From the NCBI GenBank assembly GCA_036925085.1, contig JAUPFP010000112.1:124001-188000 (forward strand): a DNA stretch of 64,000 nucleotides, read 5' to 3'. This document shows, one piece after another, positions 47,280 through 59,639 of the stretch; position 1 is the stretch's first letter; the number at the start of each line of letters is the position of its first letter. The notes beneath the pieces were generated by a model that made no database searches, was not told where the DNA came from, and was given only the letters and a program-made list of their open reading frames with translations. The position numbers were made by a program, and so were the translations under genes. Source of the DNA: Brachycybe producta. Taxonomy: Eukaryota; Arthropoda; Diplopoda; Playtdesmida; Andrognathidae.

Positions 47280-48944
47280 GGTTGTAAAGTGTAAGGTATG
47301 AAATTGTAAAGTTTGAAAGTGTAAGGTTTGAAAGTGCAATTTTTGAAAGTGCAAGGTTTGAAAGTGCATGGTTTGAAAGTACAAGGTTTGAAAGTGCAAG
47401 GTTTGAAAGTGTAATTTTAGAAAGTGTAAGGTTGGAAAGTGTAAGGTTGGAAAGTGTAAGGTTGGAAAGTGTAAGGTTGGAAAGTGTAAGGTTGGAAAGT
47501 GTAAGATTGGAAAGTGTAAGGTTGGAAAGTGTAAGCTTGGAAAGTGTAAGGTTGGAAAGTGTAAGGTTGGAAAATGTAAAGTTGGAAAGTGTAAGGTTTG
47601 AAAGTGTAAGGTTGGAAAGTTTAAGGTTGGAATGTGTAAGGTTATAATGTGTAAGGTTGGAAAGTGTAAGGTTGGAAAGTGTAAGGTTGGAAAGTGTAAG
47701 GTTGGAAAGTGTAAGATTGGAAAGTGTAAGGTTGGAAAGCGTAAGGTTTGAAAGTTTAAGGTTTGAAAGTGTAAGGGTTTAAAGTGTAAGGTTTTAAAGT
47801 GTAAGGTTGGAAAGTGTAAGGTTGGAAATTGTAAGGTTGGAAAGTGTAAGGTTGGAAAGTGTAAGGTTGGAAAGTGTGAGGCTGGAAAATGTAAAGTTGG
47901 AAAGTGTAAGGTTGGAAAGTGTAAGGTTTGAAAATACAAGGTTAGAAAGTGTAAGGATAGAAAGTGTAAGGTTAGAAAGTGTAAGGTTAGAAAGTGTAAG
48001 GTTAGAAAGTGTAAGGTTAGAAAGTGTAAGGTTGGAAATTGTAAGGTTGGAAAGTGTAAGGTATGAAAGTGCAAGGTTTGAAAGTAAAAGGTTTAAAAGT
48101 GCAAGATTTGAAAGTGCAAGGTTTGAAAGTTTAAGTTTTGAAAGTTTATGGTTTGACAGTTTAAGGTTTGACAGTGTAAGGTTTGAAAGTGTAAGGTTTG
48201 AAAGTGTAAGGTTTGAAAGTGTAAGGTTTGAAAGTGTTAGGTTTGAAAGTGTAAGGTTTGAAAGTGTAAGCTTTGAATGTGTAAGGTATAAAAGTGTAAG
48301 GTTTTAAAATGTAAGGTTTGAAAGTGTAATTTTTGAAAGTGTAAGGTTGGAAAGTTTAAGGTTGGAAAGAGTAAGGTTGGAAAGTGTAAGGTTGGAAAGT
48401 GTAAGGTTTGAAAGTGTAAGGTTTGAAAGTGCAAGGTTTGAAAGTGTGAATTTTGAAAGTGTAATTTTTGAAAGTGTAAGGTTTGAAAGTGCAAGGTTTG
48501 AAAGTGCAAGGTTTGAAATTATTAGGTTTGAAAGTGCAATTTTTGAAAGTGCAAGGTTTGATAGTGCAATGTTTTAAATTGCAAGGTTTGAAAAATTAAG
48601 GTTTGAAAGTTTATGGTTTGACAGTTTAAGGTTTGACAGTGTAAGGTTTGAAAGTGTAAGGTTTGAAAGTGTAAGGTTTGAAAGTGTAAGGTTTGAAAGT
48701 GTAAGGTTTGAAAGTGTAAGGTTGGAAAGTGTAAGGTTGGAAAGTGTAAGGTCTGAAAGTGTAAGGTTAGAAAGTGTAATTTTGGAAAGTGTAAGGTTTG
48801 AAAATGTAAGGTTTGAAAGTGTAAGGTTTTAAAGTGCAAGATTTGAAAGTGCAAGATTTGAAAGTGAAAGAATTGAAAGTGTAAGGTTTGAAAGTGTAAG
48901 GTTGAAAAGTGTAAGGTTTGAAAGTGTAAGCTTTGAAAGTGTAA

Positions 48945-49453
48945 GGTTTGACAGTTTAAGGTTTGACAGTTTAAGGTTTGACAGTTTAAGGTTTGACAGT
49001 GTAAGGTTTGCCAGTGTAAGGTTTGAAAGTGTAAGGTTTGACAGTGTAAGGTTTGACAGTGTAAGGTTTGACAGTGTAAGGTTTGAAAGTGTAAGGTTTG
49101 AAAGTGTAAGATTTGAAAGTGTAAGGTTTGAAAGTTTAAGGTTTGAAAGTTTAAGGTTTGACTGTGTAAGGTTTGACAGTGTAAGGTTTGACAGTGTAAG
49201 GTTTGACAGTGTAAGGTTTGACAGTGTAAGGTTTGACAGTGTAAGGTTTGACAGTAAATAGTTTGACAGTGTAAGGTTTGACAGTTTAAGGTTTGGCAGT
49301 GTAAGGTTTGACAGTGTAATTTTGACAGTTTAAGATTTTACAGTGTAAGCTTTGACAGTTTAAGGTTTGACAGTGTAAGGTTTGACAGTTTACGGTTTGT
49401 CAGTTTAAGGTTTGACAGTTTACAGTTTGACAGTTTAAGGTTTGACAGTTTAA
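48945..49453 (+). repeat. GACAG block 19 (copy 2 of block 15)
   Basis: It is placed exactly 7,838 bp after block 15, with the same TTTGCCAG and AAATAG units. Confidence 0.9.
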
Positions 49454-52285
49454 GGTTGTAAAGTGTAAGGTTTGAAATTGTAAAGTTTGAAAGTGTAAGG
49501 TTTGAAAGTGCAATTTTTGAAAGTGCAAGGTTTGAAAGTGCAAGGTTTGAAAGTACAAGGTTTGAAAGTGCAAGGTTTGAAAGTGCATTTTTTGAAAGTG
49601 TAATTTTGGAAAGTGTAAGGTTTGAAAGTGTAAGGTTGGAAAATGTAAGGTTGGAAAGTGTAAGGTTGGAAAGTGTAAGGTTGGAAAGTGTAAGGTTGGA
49701 AAGTGTAAGCTTGGAAAGTGTAAGGTTGGAAAGTGTAAGGTTGGAAAGTGTAAGGTTGGAAAATGTAACATTGGAAAGTGTAAGGTTTGAAAGTGTAAGG
49801 TTTGAAAGTGTAAGGTTGGAAAGTTTAAGGTTGGAATGTGTAAGGTTATAATGTGTAAGGTTGGAAAGTGTAAGGATAGAAAATGTAAAGTTGGAAAGTA
49901 TAAGATTGGAAAGTCTAAGGTTGGAAAGTGTAAGGTTGGAAAGTATAAGGTTGGAAAGTGCAAGGTTTGAAAGTGTAAGGTTTGAAAGTACAAGGTTTGA
50001 AAGTGTAAGATTTGAAAGTGTAAGGTTTGAAAGTGTAATGTTAGAAAGTGTAAAGTTGGAAAGTGCAAGGTTTGAAAGTGTAAGGTTTAAAAGTGTAAGG
50101 TATAAAAGTGTAAGGTTTGAAAGTGTAAGGTTTGAAAGTGTAATTTTGGAAAGTGTAAGGTTGGAAAGTGAAAGGTTGGAAAATGTAAGGTTGGAAAGTG
50201 TATGGTTTGAAAGTGTAAGGTTGGAAAGTGTAAGGTTTTAAAGATTAAGGTTTGAAAGTTTAAGGTTGGAAAGTGTAAGGTTGGAAAGTGTAAGGTTGGA
50301 AAGTGTAAGGTTGGAAAGTGTAAGGTTTGAAAGTGTAAGGTTTGAAAGTACAAGGTTTGAAAGTGTAAGATTTGAAAGTGTAAGGTTTGAAAGTGTAATG
50401 TTAGAAAGTGTAAAGTTGGAAAGTGCAAGGTTTGAAAGTGTAAGGTTTAAAAGTGTAAGGTATAAAAGTGTAAGGTTGGAAAGTGTAAGGTTGGAAATTG
50501 TAAGATTGGAAAGTGTAAGGTTGGAAAATGTAAGGTTGGAAAGTATAAGGTTGGAAAGTGTAATGTTATAAAGTGTAAGGTTTGAAAGTGTAAGGTTTGA
50601 AAGTGTAAGGTTTTAAAGTGTAAGGTTGAAAAGTATAAGTTTAGAAATTGTAAGGTTGGAAAGTGTAAGGTTGGAAAATGTAAGGTTGGAAAGTGTAAGG
50701 CTGGAAAATGTAAGGATGGAAAGTGTAAGGTTGGAAAGTGTAAGGTTTGAAAGTACAAGGTTGGAAAGTGTAAGGTTAGAAAGTGTAAGGTTAGAAAGTG
50801 TAAGGTTAGAAAGTGTAAGGTTGGAAAGTGTAAGGTTGGAAATTGTAAGGTTGGAAAGTGTAAGGTATGAAAGTGCTAGGTTTGAAAGTAAAAGGTTTAA
50901 AAGTGCAAGGTTTGAAAGTGCAAGGTTTGGAAGTGTAAGGTTTGAAAGTGTAAGGTTTGAAAGTGTAAGGTTTGAATGTGCAAGGTTTGAAAGTGTAAGG
51001 TTTGAAAGTGTAAGGTTTGAAAGTGTAAGGTTTGAAAGTGTAAGGTTTGAATGTGCAAGGTTTGAAAGTGTAAGGTTTGAAAGTGTAAGGTTGGAAAGTG
51101 TAAGTTTGAAAGTGTAAGCTTTGAAAGTGTAAGGTTGGAAAGTGTATGGTTTGAAAGTGTAAGGTTGGAAAGTGTAAGGTTTGAAAGTTTAAGGTTTGAA
51201 AGTTTAAGGTTGGAAAGTGTAAGGTTGGAAAGTGTAAGGTTTGAAAGTGTAAGGTTTGAAAGTACCAGGTTTGAAACTGTAAGGTTTGAAAGTGTAAGGT
51301 TTGAAAGTGTAAGGTTGGAAAGTGTAAGGTTAGAAAGTGTAAGGTTTGAAAGTGTAAGGTTAGAAAGTGTAAGGTTAGAAAGTGTAAGGTTGGAAAGTGT
51401 AAGGTTTGAAAGTGTAAGGCTGGAAAATGTAAGGTTGGAAAGTGTAAGGTTGGAAGGTGAAATGTTTGAAAGTACAAGGTTAGAAAGTGTAAGGTTAGAA
51501 AGTGTAAGGTTAGAAAGTGTAAGGTTAGAAAGTGTAAGGTTAGAAAGTGTAAGGTTGGAAATTGTAAGGTTGGAAAGTGTAAGGTATGAAAGTGCAAGGT
51601 TTGAAAGTAAGGTTTTAAAGTGTAAGGTTTTAAAGTGTAAGGTTGGAAAGTATAAGGTTGGAAAGTATAAGGTTAGAAATTGTAAGGTTGGAAAATGTAA
51701 GGTTGGAAAATGTAAGGTTGGAAAGTGTGAGGCTGGAAAATGTAAAGTTGGAAAGTGTAAGGTTGGAAAGTGTAAGGTTTGAAAATACAAGGTTAGAAAG
51801 TGTAAGGTTAGAAAGTGTAAGGTTAGAAAGTGTAAGGTTAGAAAGTGTAAGGTTAGAAAGTGTAAGGTTGGAAATTGTAAGGTTGGAAAGTGTAAGGTAT
51901 GAAAGTGCAAGGTTTGAAAGTAAAATGTTTAAAAGTGCAAGATTTGAAAGTGCAAGGTTTGAAAGTTTAAGGTTTGAAAGTTTATGGTTTGACAGTTTAA
52001 GGTTTGACAGTGTAAGGTTTGAAATTGTAAGGTTTGAAAGTGTAAGGTTTGAAAGTGTAAGGTTTGAATGTGTAAGGTATAAAAGTGTAAGGTTTTAAAA
52101 TGTAAGGTTTGAAAGTGTAACTTTTGAAAGTGTAAGGTTTGAAAGTGTAAGGTTTGAAAGTGCAAGGTTTAAAATTGTAAGGTTTGAAAGTGCAATTTTT
52201 GAAAGTGCAAGGTTTGAAAGTGCAAGGTTTGAAAGTGCAAAGTTTGAAAGTGCAAGGTTTGAAAGTTTAAGGTTTGAAAGTTTAA

Positions 52286-52897
52286 GGTTTGACAGTGTAA
52301 GGTTTGAAAGTGTAAGGTTTGACAGTTTAAGGTTTGACAGTTTAAGGTTTGACAGTTTAAGGTTTGACAGTTTAAGGTTTGACAGTGTAAGGTTTGCCAG
52401 TGTAAGGTTTGAAAGTGTAAGGTTTGACAGTGTAAGGTTTGACAGTGTAAGGTTTGAAAGTGTAAGGTTTGAAAATGTAAGGCTTGAAAGTGTAAGGTTT
52501 GAAAGTGTAAGGTTTGATAATGTAAGGTTTTAGTGTAAGGTTTGAAAGTGTAAGGTTTGACAGTGTAAGGTTTGAAAGTGTAAGATTTGAAAGTGTAAGG
52601 TTTGAAAGTTTAAGGTTTGAAAGTTTAAGGTTTGAAAGTTTAAGGTTTGAAAGTTTAAGGTTTGACTGTGTAAGGTTTGACAGTGTAAGGTTTGACAGTG
52701 TAAGGTTTGACACTGTAAGGTTTGACAGTACATAGTTTGACAGTGTAAGGTTTGACAGTTTAAGGTTTGGCAGTGTAAGGTTTGACAGTGTAATTTTGAC
52801 AGTTTAAGATTTTACAGTGTAATTTTTGACAGTTTAAGGTTTGACAGTGTAAGGTTTGACAGTTTACGGTTTGTCAGTTTAAGGTTTGACAGTTTAA
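52286..52897 (+). repeat. GACAG block 20 (class I, complete)
   Basis: It is the complete form of truncated block 16. The 13-bp unit is at 52526-52538. It carries GTACATAG near 52727, where other blocks have AAATAG, and GACACTG near 52710. Confidence 0.9.
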
Positions 52898-55693
52898 GGT
52901 TGTAAAGTGTAAGGTTTGAAATTGTAAAGTTTGAAAGTGTAAGGTTTGAAAGTGCAATTTTTGAAAGTGCAAGGTTTGAAAGTGCAAGGTTTGAAAGTGC
53001 AAGGTTTGAAAGTACAAGGTTTGAAAGTGCAAGGTTTGAAAGTGCATGGTTTGAAAGTGTAATTTTGGAAAGTGTAAGGTTGGAAAGTGTAAGGTTGGAA
53101 AATGTAAGGTTGGAAAGTGTAAGGTTGGAAAGTGTAAGGTTGGAAAGTGTAAGGTTGGAAAGTGTAAGGTTGGAAAGTGTAAGGTTGGAAAGTGTAAGGT
53201 TGGAAAGTGTAAGGTTGGAAAGTGTAAGCTTGGAAAGTGTAAAGTTGGAAAGTGTAAGGTTGGAAAGTGTAAGGTTGGAAAGTGTAAGGTTGGAAAGTGT
53301 AAGGTTGGAAAGTGTAAGGTTGGAAAATGTAACATTGGGAAGTGTAAGGTTTGAAAGTGTAAGGTTGGAAAGTTTAAGGTTGGAATGTGTAAGGTTATAA
53401 AGTGTAAGGTTGGAAAGTGTAAGGTTAGAAAATGTAAAGTTGGAAAGTATAAGATTGGAAAGTCTAAGGTTGGAAAGTGTAAGGTTGGAAAGTATAAGGT
53501 TGGAAAGTGTAAGGTTTGAAAGTGTAAGGTTTGAAAGTACAAGGTTTGAAAGTGTAAGATTTGAAAGTGTAAGGTTTGAAAGTGTAATGTTAGAAAGTGT
53601 AAAGTTGGAAAGTGCAAGGTTTGAAAGTGTAAGGTTTAAAAGTGTAAGGTTGGAAAGTGTAAGGTTGGAAATTGTAAGATTGGAAAGTGTAATGTTGGAA
53701 AGTGTAAGGTTTGAAAGTGTAAGGTTTGAAAGTGTAATTTTGGAAAGTGTAAGGTTGGAAAGTGTAAGGTTGGAAAATGTAAGGTTGGAAAGTGTATGGT
53801 TTGAAAGTGTAAGGTTGGAAAGTGTAAGGTTTTAAAGTTTAAGGTTTGAAAGTTTAAGGTTGGAAAGTGTAAGGTTGGAAAGTGTAAGGTTGGAAAGTGT
53901 AAGGTTTGAAAGTGTAAGGTTTGAAAGTACAAGATTTGAAAGCGTAAGATTTGAAAGTGTAAGGTTTGAAAGTGTAATGTTAGAAAGTGTAAAGTTGGAA
54001 AGTGCAAGGTTTGAAAGTGTAAGGTTTAAAAGTGTAAGGTATAAAAGTGTAAGGTTGGAAAGTGTAAGTTTGGAAATTGTAAGATTGGAAAGTGTAAGGT
54101 TGGAAAGTGTAAGGTTAGAAAGTATAAGGTTGGAAAGTGTAATGTTATAAAGTGTAAGGTTTGAAAGTGTAAGGTTTGACAGTGTAAGGTTTTAAAGTGT
54201 AAGGTTTTAAAGTGTAAGGTTGGAAAGTATAAGGTTAGAAATTGTAAGGTTGGAAAGTGTAAGGTTGGAAAATGTAAGGTTGGAAAGTGTAAGGCTGGAA
54301 ATTGTAAGGTTGGAAAGTGTAAGGTTGGAAAGTGTAAGGTTTGAAAGTACAAGGTTGGAAAGTGTAAGGTTAGAAAGTGTAAGGTTAGAAAGTGTAAGGT
54401 TGGAAAGTGTAAGGTTGGAAATTGTAAGGTTGGAAAGTGTAAGGTATGAAAGTGCAAGGTTTGAAAGTAAAAGGTTTAAAAGTGCAAGGTTTGAAAGTGC
54501 AAGGTTTGGAAGTGTAAGGTTTGAAAGTGTAAGGTTTGAAAGTACAAGGTTTGAAAGTGTAAGGTTTGAAAGTGTAAGGTTTGAAAGTGTAAGGTTTGAA
54601 AGTGCAAGGTTTGAAAGTGTAAGGTTTGAAAGTGTAAGGTTTGAAAGTGCAAGGTTTGAAAGTGTAAGGTTGGAAAGTTTAAGTTTGAAAGTGTAAGCTT
54701 TGAAAGTGTAAGGTTAGAAAGTGTATGAATTGAAAGTGTAAGGTTGGAAAGTGTAAGGTTTGAAAGTTAAGGTTTGAAAGTTTAAGGTTGGAAAGTGTAA
54801 GGTTGGAAAGTGTAAGGTTGGAAAGTGTAAGGTTTGAAAGTGTAATGTTTGAAAGTGTAAGGTTTGAAAGTACCAGGTTTGAAACTGTAAGGTTTGAAAG
54901 TGTAAGGTTGGAAAGTGTAAGGTTGGAAAGTGTAAGGTTGGAAAGTGTAAGGTTTGAAAGTGTAAGGTTAGAAAGTGTAAGGTTAGAAAGTGTAAGGTTA
55001 GAAAGTGTAAGGTTGGAAAGTGTAAGATTTGAAAGTGTAAGGCTGGAAAATGTAAGGTTGGAAAGTGTAAGGTTGGAAAGTGAAAGGTTTGAAAGTAGAA
55101 GGTTAGAAAGTGTAAGGTTAGAAAGTGTAAGGTTAGAAAGTGTAAGGTTAGAAAGTGTAAAGTTAGAAAGTGTAAGGTTGGAAATTGTAAGGTTGGAAAG
55201 TGTAAGGTATGAAAGTGCAAGGTTTGAAAGTAAAAGGTTTAAAAGTGCAAGATTTGAAAGTGCAAGGTTTGAAAGTTTAAGGTTTGAAAGTTTATGGTTT
55301 GACAGTTTAAGGTTTGACAGTGTAAGGTTTGAAAGTGTAAGGTTTGAAAGTGTAAGGTTTGAATGTGTAAGGTATAAAAGTGTAAGGTTTTAAAATGTAA
55401 GGTTTGAAAGTGTAACTTTTGAAAGTGTAAGGTTGGAAAGTGTAAGGTTGGAAAGTGTAAGGTTGGAAAGTGTAAGGTTGGAAAGTGTAAGGTTGGAAAG
55501 TGTAAGGTTTGAAAGTGTAAGGTTTGAAAGTGCAAGGTTTGAAAGTGCAAGGTTTGAAAGTGTGAATTTTGAAAGTGTAATTTTTGAAAGTGTAAGGTTT
55601 GAAAGTGCAAGGTTTGAAAGTGCAATGTTTGAAATTATTAGGTTTGAAAGTGCAATTTTTGAAAGTGCAAGGTTTGAAAGAGCAATGTTTTAA
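52898..55693 (+). repeat. Higher-order segment shared with 22.8-25.6 kb and 5.0-7.4 kb
   Basis: The order of GGTTGG run, AACATTGG unit, GTCTAAGG unit, GTATAA units, GGTTAG run, TACCAGG unit and GTGCAA patch follows that of 22.8-25.6 kb, at an offset near 30.09 kb over much of its length. It also follows 5.0-7.4 kb. This is a third occurrence of part of the L/R super-repeat, outside that duplication. Confidence 0.8.
53063..53347 (+). repeat. GGTTGG run, 19 units
   Basis: This run carries an AAAGTTGG unit after the AAGCTTGG marker and ends with ACATTGGG, both unique among the runs compared. Confidence 0.9.
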
Positions 55694-57721
55694 ATTGCAA
55701 GGTTTGAAAAATTAAGGTTTGAAAGTTTATGGTTTGACAGTTTAAGGTTTGACAGTGTAAGGTTTGAAAGTGTAAGGTTTGAAAGTGTATGGTTGGAAAG
55801 TGTAAGGTCTGAAAGTGTAAGGTTTGAAAGTGTAATTTTAAAGTGTAAGGTTTGAAAATGTAAGGTTTGAAAGTGTAAGGTTTTAAAGTGCAAGATTTGA
55901 AAGTGAAAGAATTGAAAGTGTAAGGTTTGAAAGTGTAAGGTTGAAAAGTGTAAGGTTTGAAAGTGTAAGCTTTGAAAGTGTAAGGTTGGAAAGTGTAAGG
56001 TTGGAAAGTGTAAAGTTGGAAAGTGTAAGGTTGGAAAGTGTAAGGTTGGAAAGTGTAAGGTTGGAAAGTGTAAGGTTTGACTGTGTAAGGTTTGACAGTG
56101 TAAGGTTTGACAGTGTAAGGTTTGACAGTGTAAGGTTTGACAGTGTAAGGTTTGACAGTAAATAGTTTGACAGTGTAAGGTTTGACAGTTTAAGGTTTGG
56201 CAGTGTAAGGTTTGACAGTGTAATTTTGACAGTTTAAGATTTTACAGTGTAATTTTTGACAGTTTAAGGTTTGACAGTGTAAGGTTTGACAGTTTACGGT
56301 TTGTCAGTTTAAGGTTTGACAGTTTAAGGTTGTAAAGTGTAAGGTTTGAAATTGTAAAGTTTGAAAGTGTAAGGTTTGAAAGTGCAATTTTTGAAAGTGC
56401 AAGGTTTGAAAGTGCAAGGTTTGAAAGTGCACGGTTTGAAAGTACAAGGTTTGAAAGTGCAAGGTTTGAAAGTGCATGGTTTGAAAGTGTAATTTTGGAA
56501 AGTGTAAGGTTGGAAAGTGTAAGGTTGGAAAATGTAAGGTTGGAAAGTATAAGATTGGAAAGTCTAAGGTTGGAAAGTGTAAGGTTGGAAAGTTTAAGGT
56601 TGGAAATTGTAAGATTGGAAAGTGTAATGTTGGAAAGTGTAAGGTTTGAAAGTGTAAGGTTTGAAAGTGTAATTTTGGAAAGTGTAAGGTTGGAAAGTGT
56701 AAGGTTGGAAAATGTAAGGTTGGAAAGTGTATGGTTTGAAAGTGTAAGGTTGGAAAGTGTAAGGTTTTAAAGTTTAAGGTTTGAAAGTTTAAGGTTTTAA
56801 AGTGTAAGGTTGGAAAGTGTAAGGTTGGAAAGTGTAAGGTTTGAAAGTGTAAGGTTTGAAAGTACAAGATTTGAAAGTGTAAGATTTGAAAGTGTAAGGT
56901 TTGAAAGTGTAATGTTAGAAAGTGTAAAGTTGGAAAGTGCAAGGTTTGAAAGTGTAAGGTTTAAAAGTGTAAGGTATAAAAGTGTAAGGTTGGAAAGTGC
57001 AAGTTTGGAAATTGTAAGATTGGAAAGTGTAAGGTTGGAAAGTGTAAGGTTGGAAAGTGTAAGGTTAGAAAGTATAAGGTTGGAAAGTGTAATGTTATAA
57101 AGTGTAAGGTTTGAAAGTGTAAGGTTTGACAGTGTAAGGTTTTAAAGTGTAAGGTTTTAAAGTGTAAGGTTGGAAAGTATAAGGTTAGAAATTGTAAGGT
57201 TGGAAAGTGTAAGGTTCGAAAATGTAAGGTTGGAAAGTGTAAGGCTGGAAATTGTAAGGTTGGAAAGTGTAAGGTTGGAAAGTGTAAGGTTTGAAAGTAC
57301 AAGGTTGGAAAGTGTAAGGTTAGAAAGTGTAAGGTTAGAAAGTGTAAGGTTGGAAAGTGTAAGGTTGGAAATTGTAAGGTTGGAAAGTGTAAGGTATGAA
57401 AGTGCAAGGTTTGAAAGTAAAAGGTTTAAAAGTGCAAGGTTTGAAAGTGCAAGGTTTGGAAGTGTAAGGTTTGAAAGTGTAAGGTTTGAAAGTGCAAGGT
57501 TTGAAAGTGTAAGGTTTGAAAGTGTAAGGTTTGAAAGTGCAAGGTTGGAAAGTGTAAGGTTGGAAAGTTTAAGTTTGAAAGTGTAAGCTTTGAAAGTGTA
57601 AGGTTAGAAAGTGTATGGATTGAAAGTGTAAGGTTGGAAAGTGTAAGGTTTGAAAGTTTAAGGTTTGAAAGTTTAAGGTTGGAAAGTGTAAGGTTGGAAA
57701 GTGTAAGGTTGGAAAGTGTAA
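54831..57721 (+). repeat. Right-end higher-order repeat unit Z (2,891 bp)
   Basis: It starts at a GGTTTG unit followed by AATGTTTG and then TACCAGG, the same start as the next two units. It differs from them in having a GGTTGG run cut down to a few units near 56.5 kb, and in ending with a segment (about 57.55-57.72 kb) that the following unit lacks. It is the least similar of the three right-end units. Confidence 0.8.
56074..56327 (+). repeat. GACAG block 21 (short)
   Basis: It starts abruptly with GACTG after a GGTTGG run. The left part of the class I block and the 13-bp unit are absent. TTGTCAG and the tail are intact. It belongs to right-end unit Z. Confidence 0.9.
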
Positions 57722-59039
57722 GGTTTGAAAGTGTAATGTTTGAAAGTGTAAGGTTTGAAAGTACCAGGTTTGAAACTGTAAGGTTTGAAAGTGTAAGGTT
57801 GGAAAGTGTAAGGTTGGAAAGTGTAAGGTTGGAAAGTGTAAGGTTTGAAAGTGTAAGGTTAGAAAGTGTAAGGTTAGAAAGTGTAAGGTTAGAAAGTGTA
57901 AGGTTGGAAAGTGTAAGGTTTGAAAGTGTAAGGCTGAAAAATGTAAGGTTGGAAAGTGTAAGGTTGGAAAGTGAAAGGTTTGAAAGTACAAGGTTAGAAA
58001 GTGTAAGGTTAGAAAGTGTAAGGTTAGAAAGTGTAAGGTTAGAAAGTGTAAAGTTAGAAAGTGTAAGGTTGGAAATTGTAAGGTTGGAAAGTGTAAGGTA
58101 TGAAAGTGCAAAGTTTGAAAGTAAAAGGTTTAAAAGTGCAAGATTTGAAAGTGCAAGGTTTGAAAGTTTAAGGTTTGAAAGTTTATGGTTTGACAGTTTA
58201 AGGTTTGACAGTGTAAGGTTTGAAAGTGTAAGGTTTGAAAGTGTAAGGTTTGAATGTGTAAGGTATAAAAGTGTAAGGTTTTAAAATGTAAGGTTTGAAA
58301 GTGTAACTTTTGAAAGTGTAAGGTTGGAAAGTGTAAGGTTGGAAAGTGTAAGGTTGGAAAGTGTAAGGTTGGAAAGTGTAAGGTTGGAAAGTGTAAGGTT
58401 GGAAAGTGTAAGGTTGGAAAGTGTAAGGTTTGAAAGTGTAAGGTTTGAAAGTGCAAGGTTTGAAAGTGCAAGGTTTGAAAGTGTGAATTTTGAAAGTGTA
58501 ATTTTTGAAAGTGTAAGGTTTGAAAGTGCAAGGTTTGAAAGTGCAAGGTTTGAAATTATTAGGTTTGAAAGTGCAATTTTTGAAAGTGCAAGGTTTGAAA
58601 GAGCAATGTTTTAAATTGCAAGGTTTGAAAAATTAAGGTTTGAAAGTTTATGGTTTGACAGTTTAAGGTTTGACAGTGTAAGGTTTGAAAGTGTAAGGTT
58701 TGAAAGTGTATGGTTGGAAAGTGTAAGGTCTGAAAGTGTAAGGTTTGAAAGTGTAATTTTAAAGTGTAAGGTTTGAAAATGTAAGGTTTGAAAGTGTAAG
58801 GTTTTAAAGTGCAAGATTTGAAAGTGAAAGAATTGAAAGTGTAAGGTTTGAAAGTGTAAGGTTGAAAAGTGTAAGGTTTGAAAGTGTAAGCTTTGAAAGT
58901 GTAAGGTTGGAAAGTGTAAGGTTGGAAAGTGTAAGGTTGGAAAGTGTAAGGTTGGAAAGTGTAAAGTTGGAAAGTGTAAGGTTGGAAAGTGTAAGGTTGG
59001 AAAGTGTAAGGTTGGAAAGTGTAAGGTTGGAAAGTGTAA

Positions 59040-59234
59040 GGTTTGACTGTGTAAGGTTTGACAGTGTAAGGTTTGACAGTGTAAGGTTTGACAGTGTAAG
59101 GTTTGACAGTAAATAGTTTGACAGTGTAAGGTTTGACAGTTTAAGATTTTACAGTGTAATTTTTGACAGTTTAAGGTTTGACAGTGTAAGGTTTGACAGT
59201 TTACGGTTTGTCAGTTTAAGGTTTGACAGTTTAA
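59040..59234 (+). repeat. GACAG block 22 (short)
   Basis: It is the counterpart of block 21 in unit A, shortened further by loss of four units between AAATAG and the ATTTTACAG unit. Confidence 0.9.
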
Positions 59235-59399
59235 GGTTGTAAAGTGTAAGGTTTGAAATTGTAAAGTTTGAAAGTGTAAGGTTTGAAAGTGCAATTTTTG
59301 AAAGTGCAAGGTTTGAAAGTGCAAGGTTTGAAAGTGCAAGGATTGAAAGTACAAGGTTTGAAAGTGCAAGGTTTGAAAGTGCATGGTTTGAAAGTGTAA

Positions 59400-59639
59400 T
59401 TTTGGAAAGTGTAAGGTTGGAAAGTGTAAGGTTGGAAAATGTAAGGTTGGAAAGTGTAAGGTTGGAAAGTGTAAGGTTGGAAAGTGTAAGGTTGGAAAGT
59501 GTAAGGTTGGAAAGTGTAAGGTTGGAAAGTGTAAGCTTGGAAAGTGTAAGGTTGGAAAGTGTAAGGTTGGAAAGTGTAAGGTTGGAAAGTGTAAGGTTGG
59601 AAAGTGTAAGGTTGGAAAATGTAACATTGGAAAGTGTAA
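59400..59639 (+). repeat. GGTTGG run, 16 units
   Basis: This is the run of right-end unit A, with the same markers as the run at 2307. Confidence 0.9.

Larger units (their letters stand above)
44754..52427 (+). repeat. 7.67-kb segmental duplication, copy 2
   Basis: This is the near-identical second copy of 36916-44589. It continues without a break into a complete GACAG block (to 52897), whereas copy 1 has that block cut short. Copy 2 therefore appears to keep the ancestral right flank and copy 1 the ancestral left flank, as expected from unequal exchange. Confidence 0.93.
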
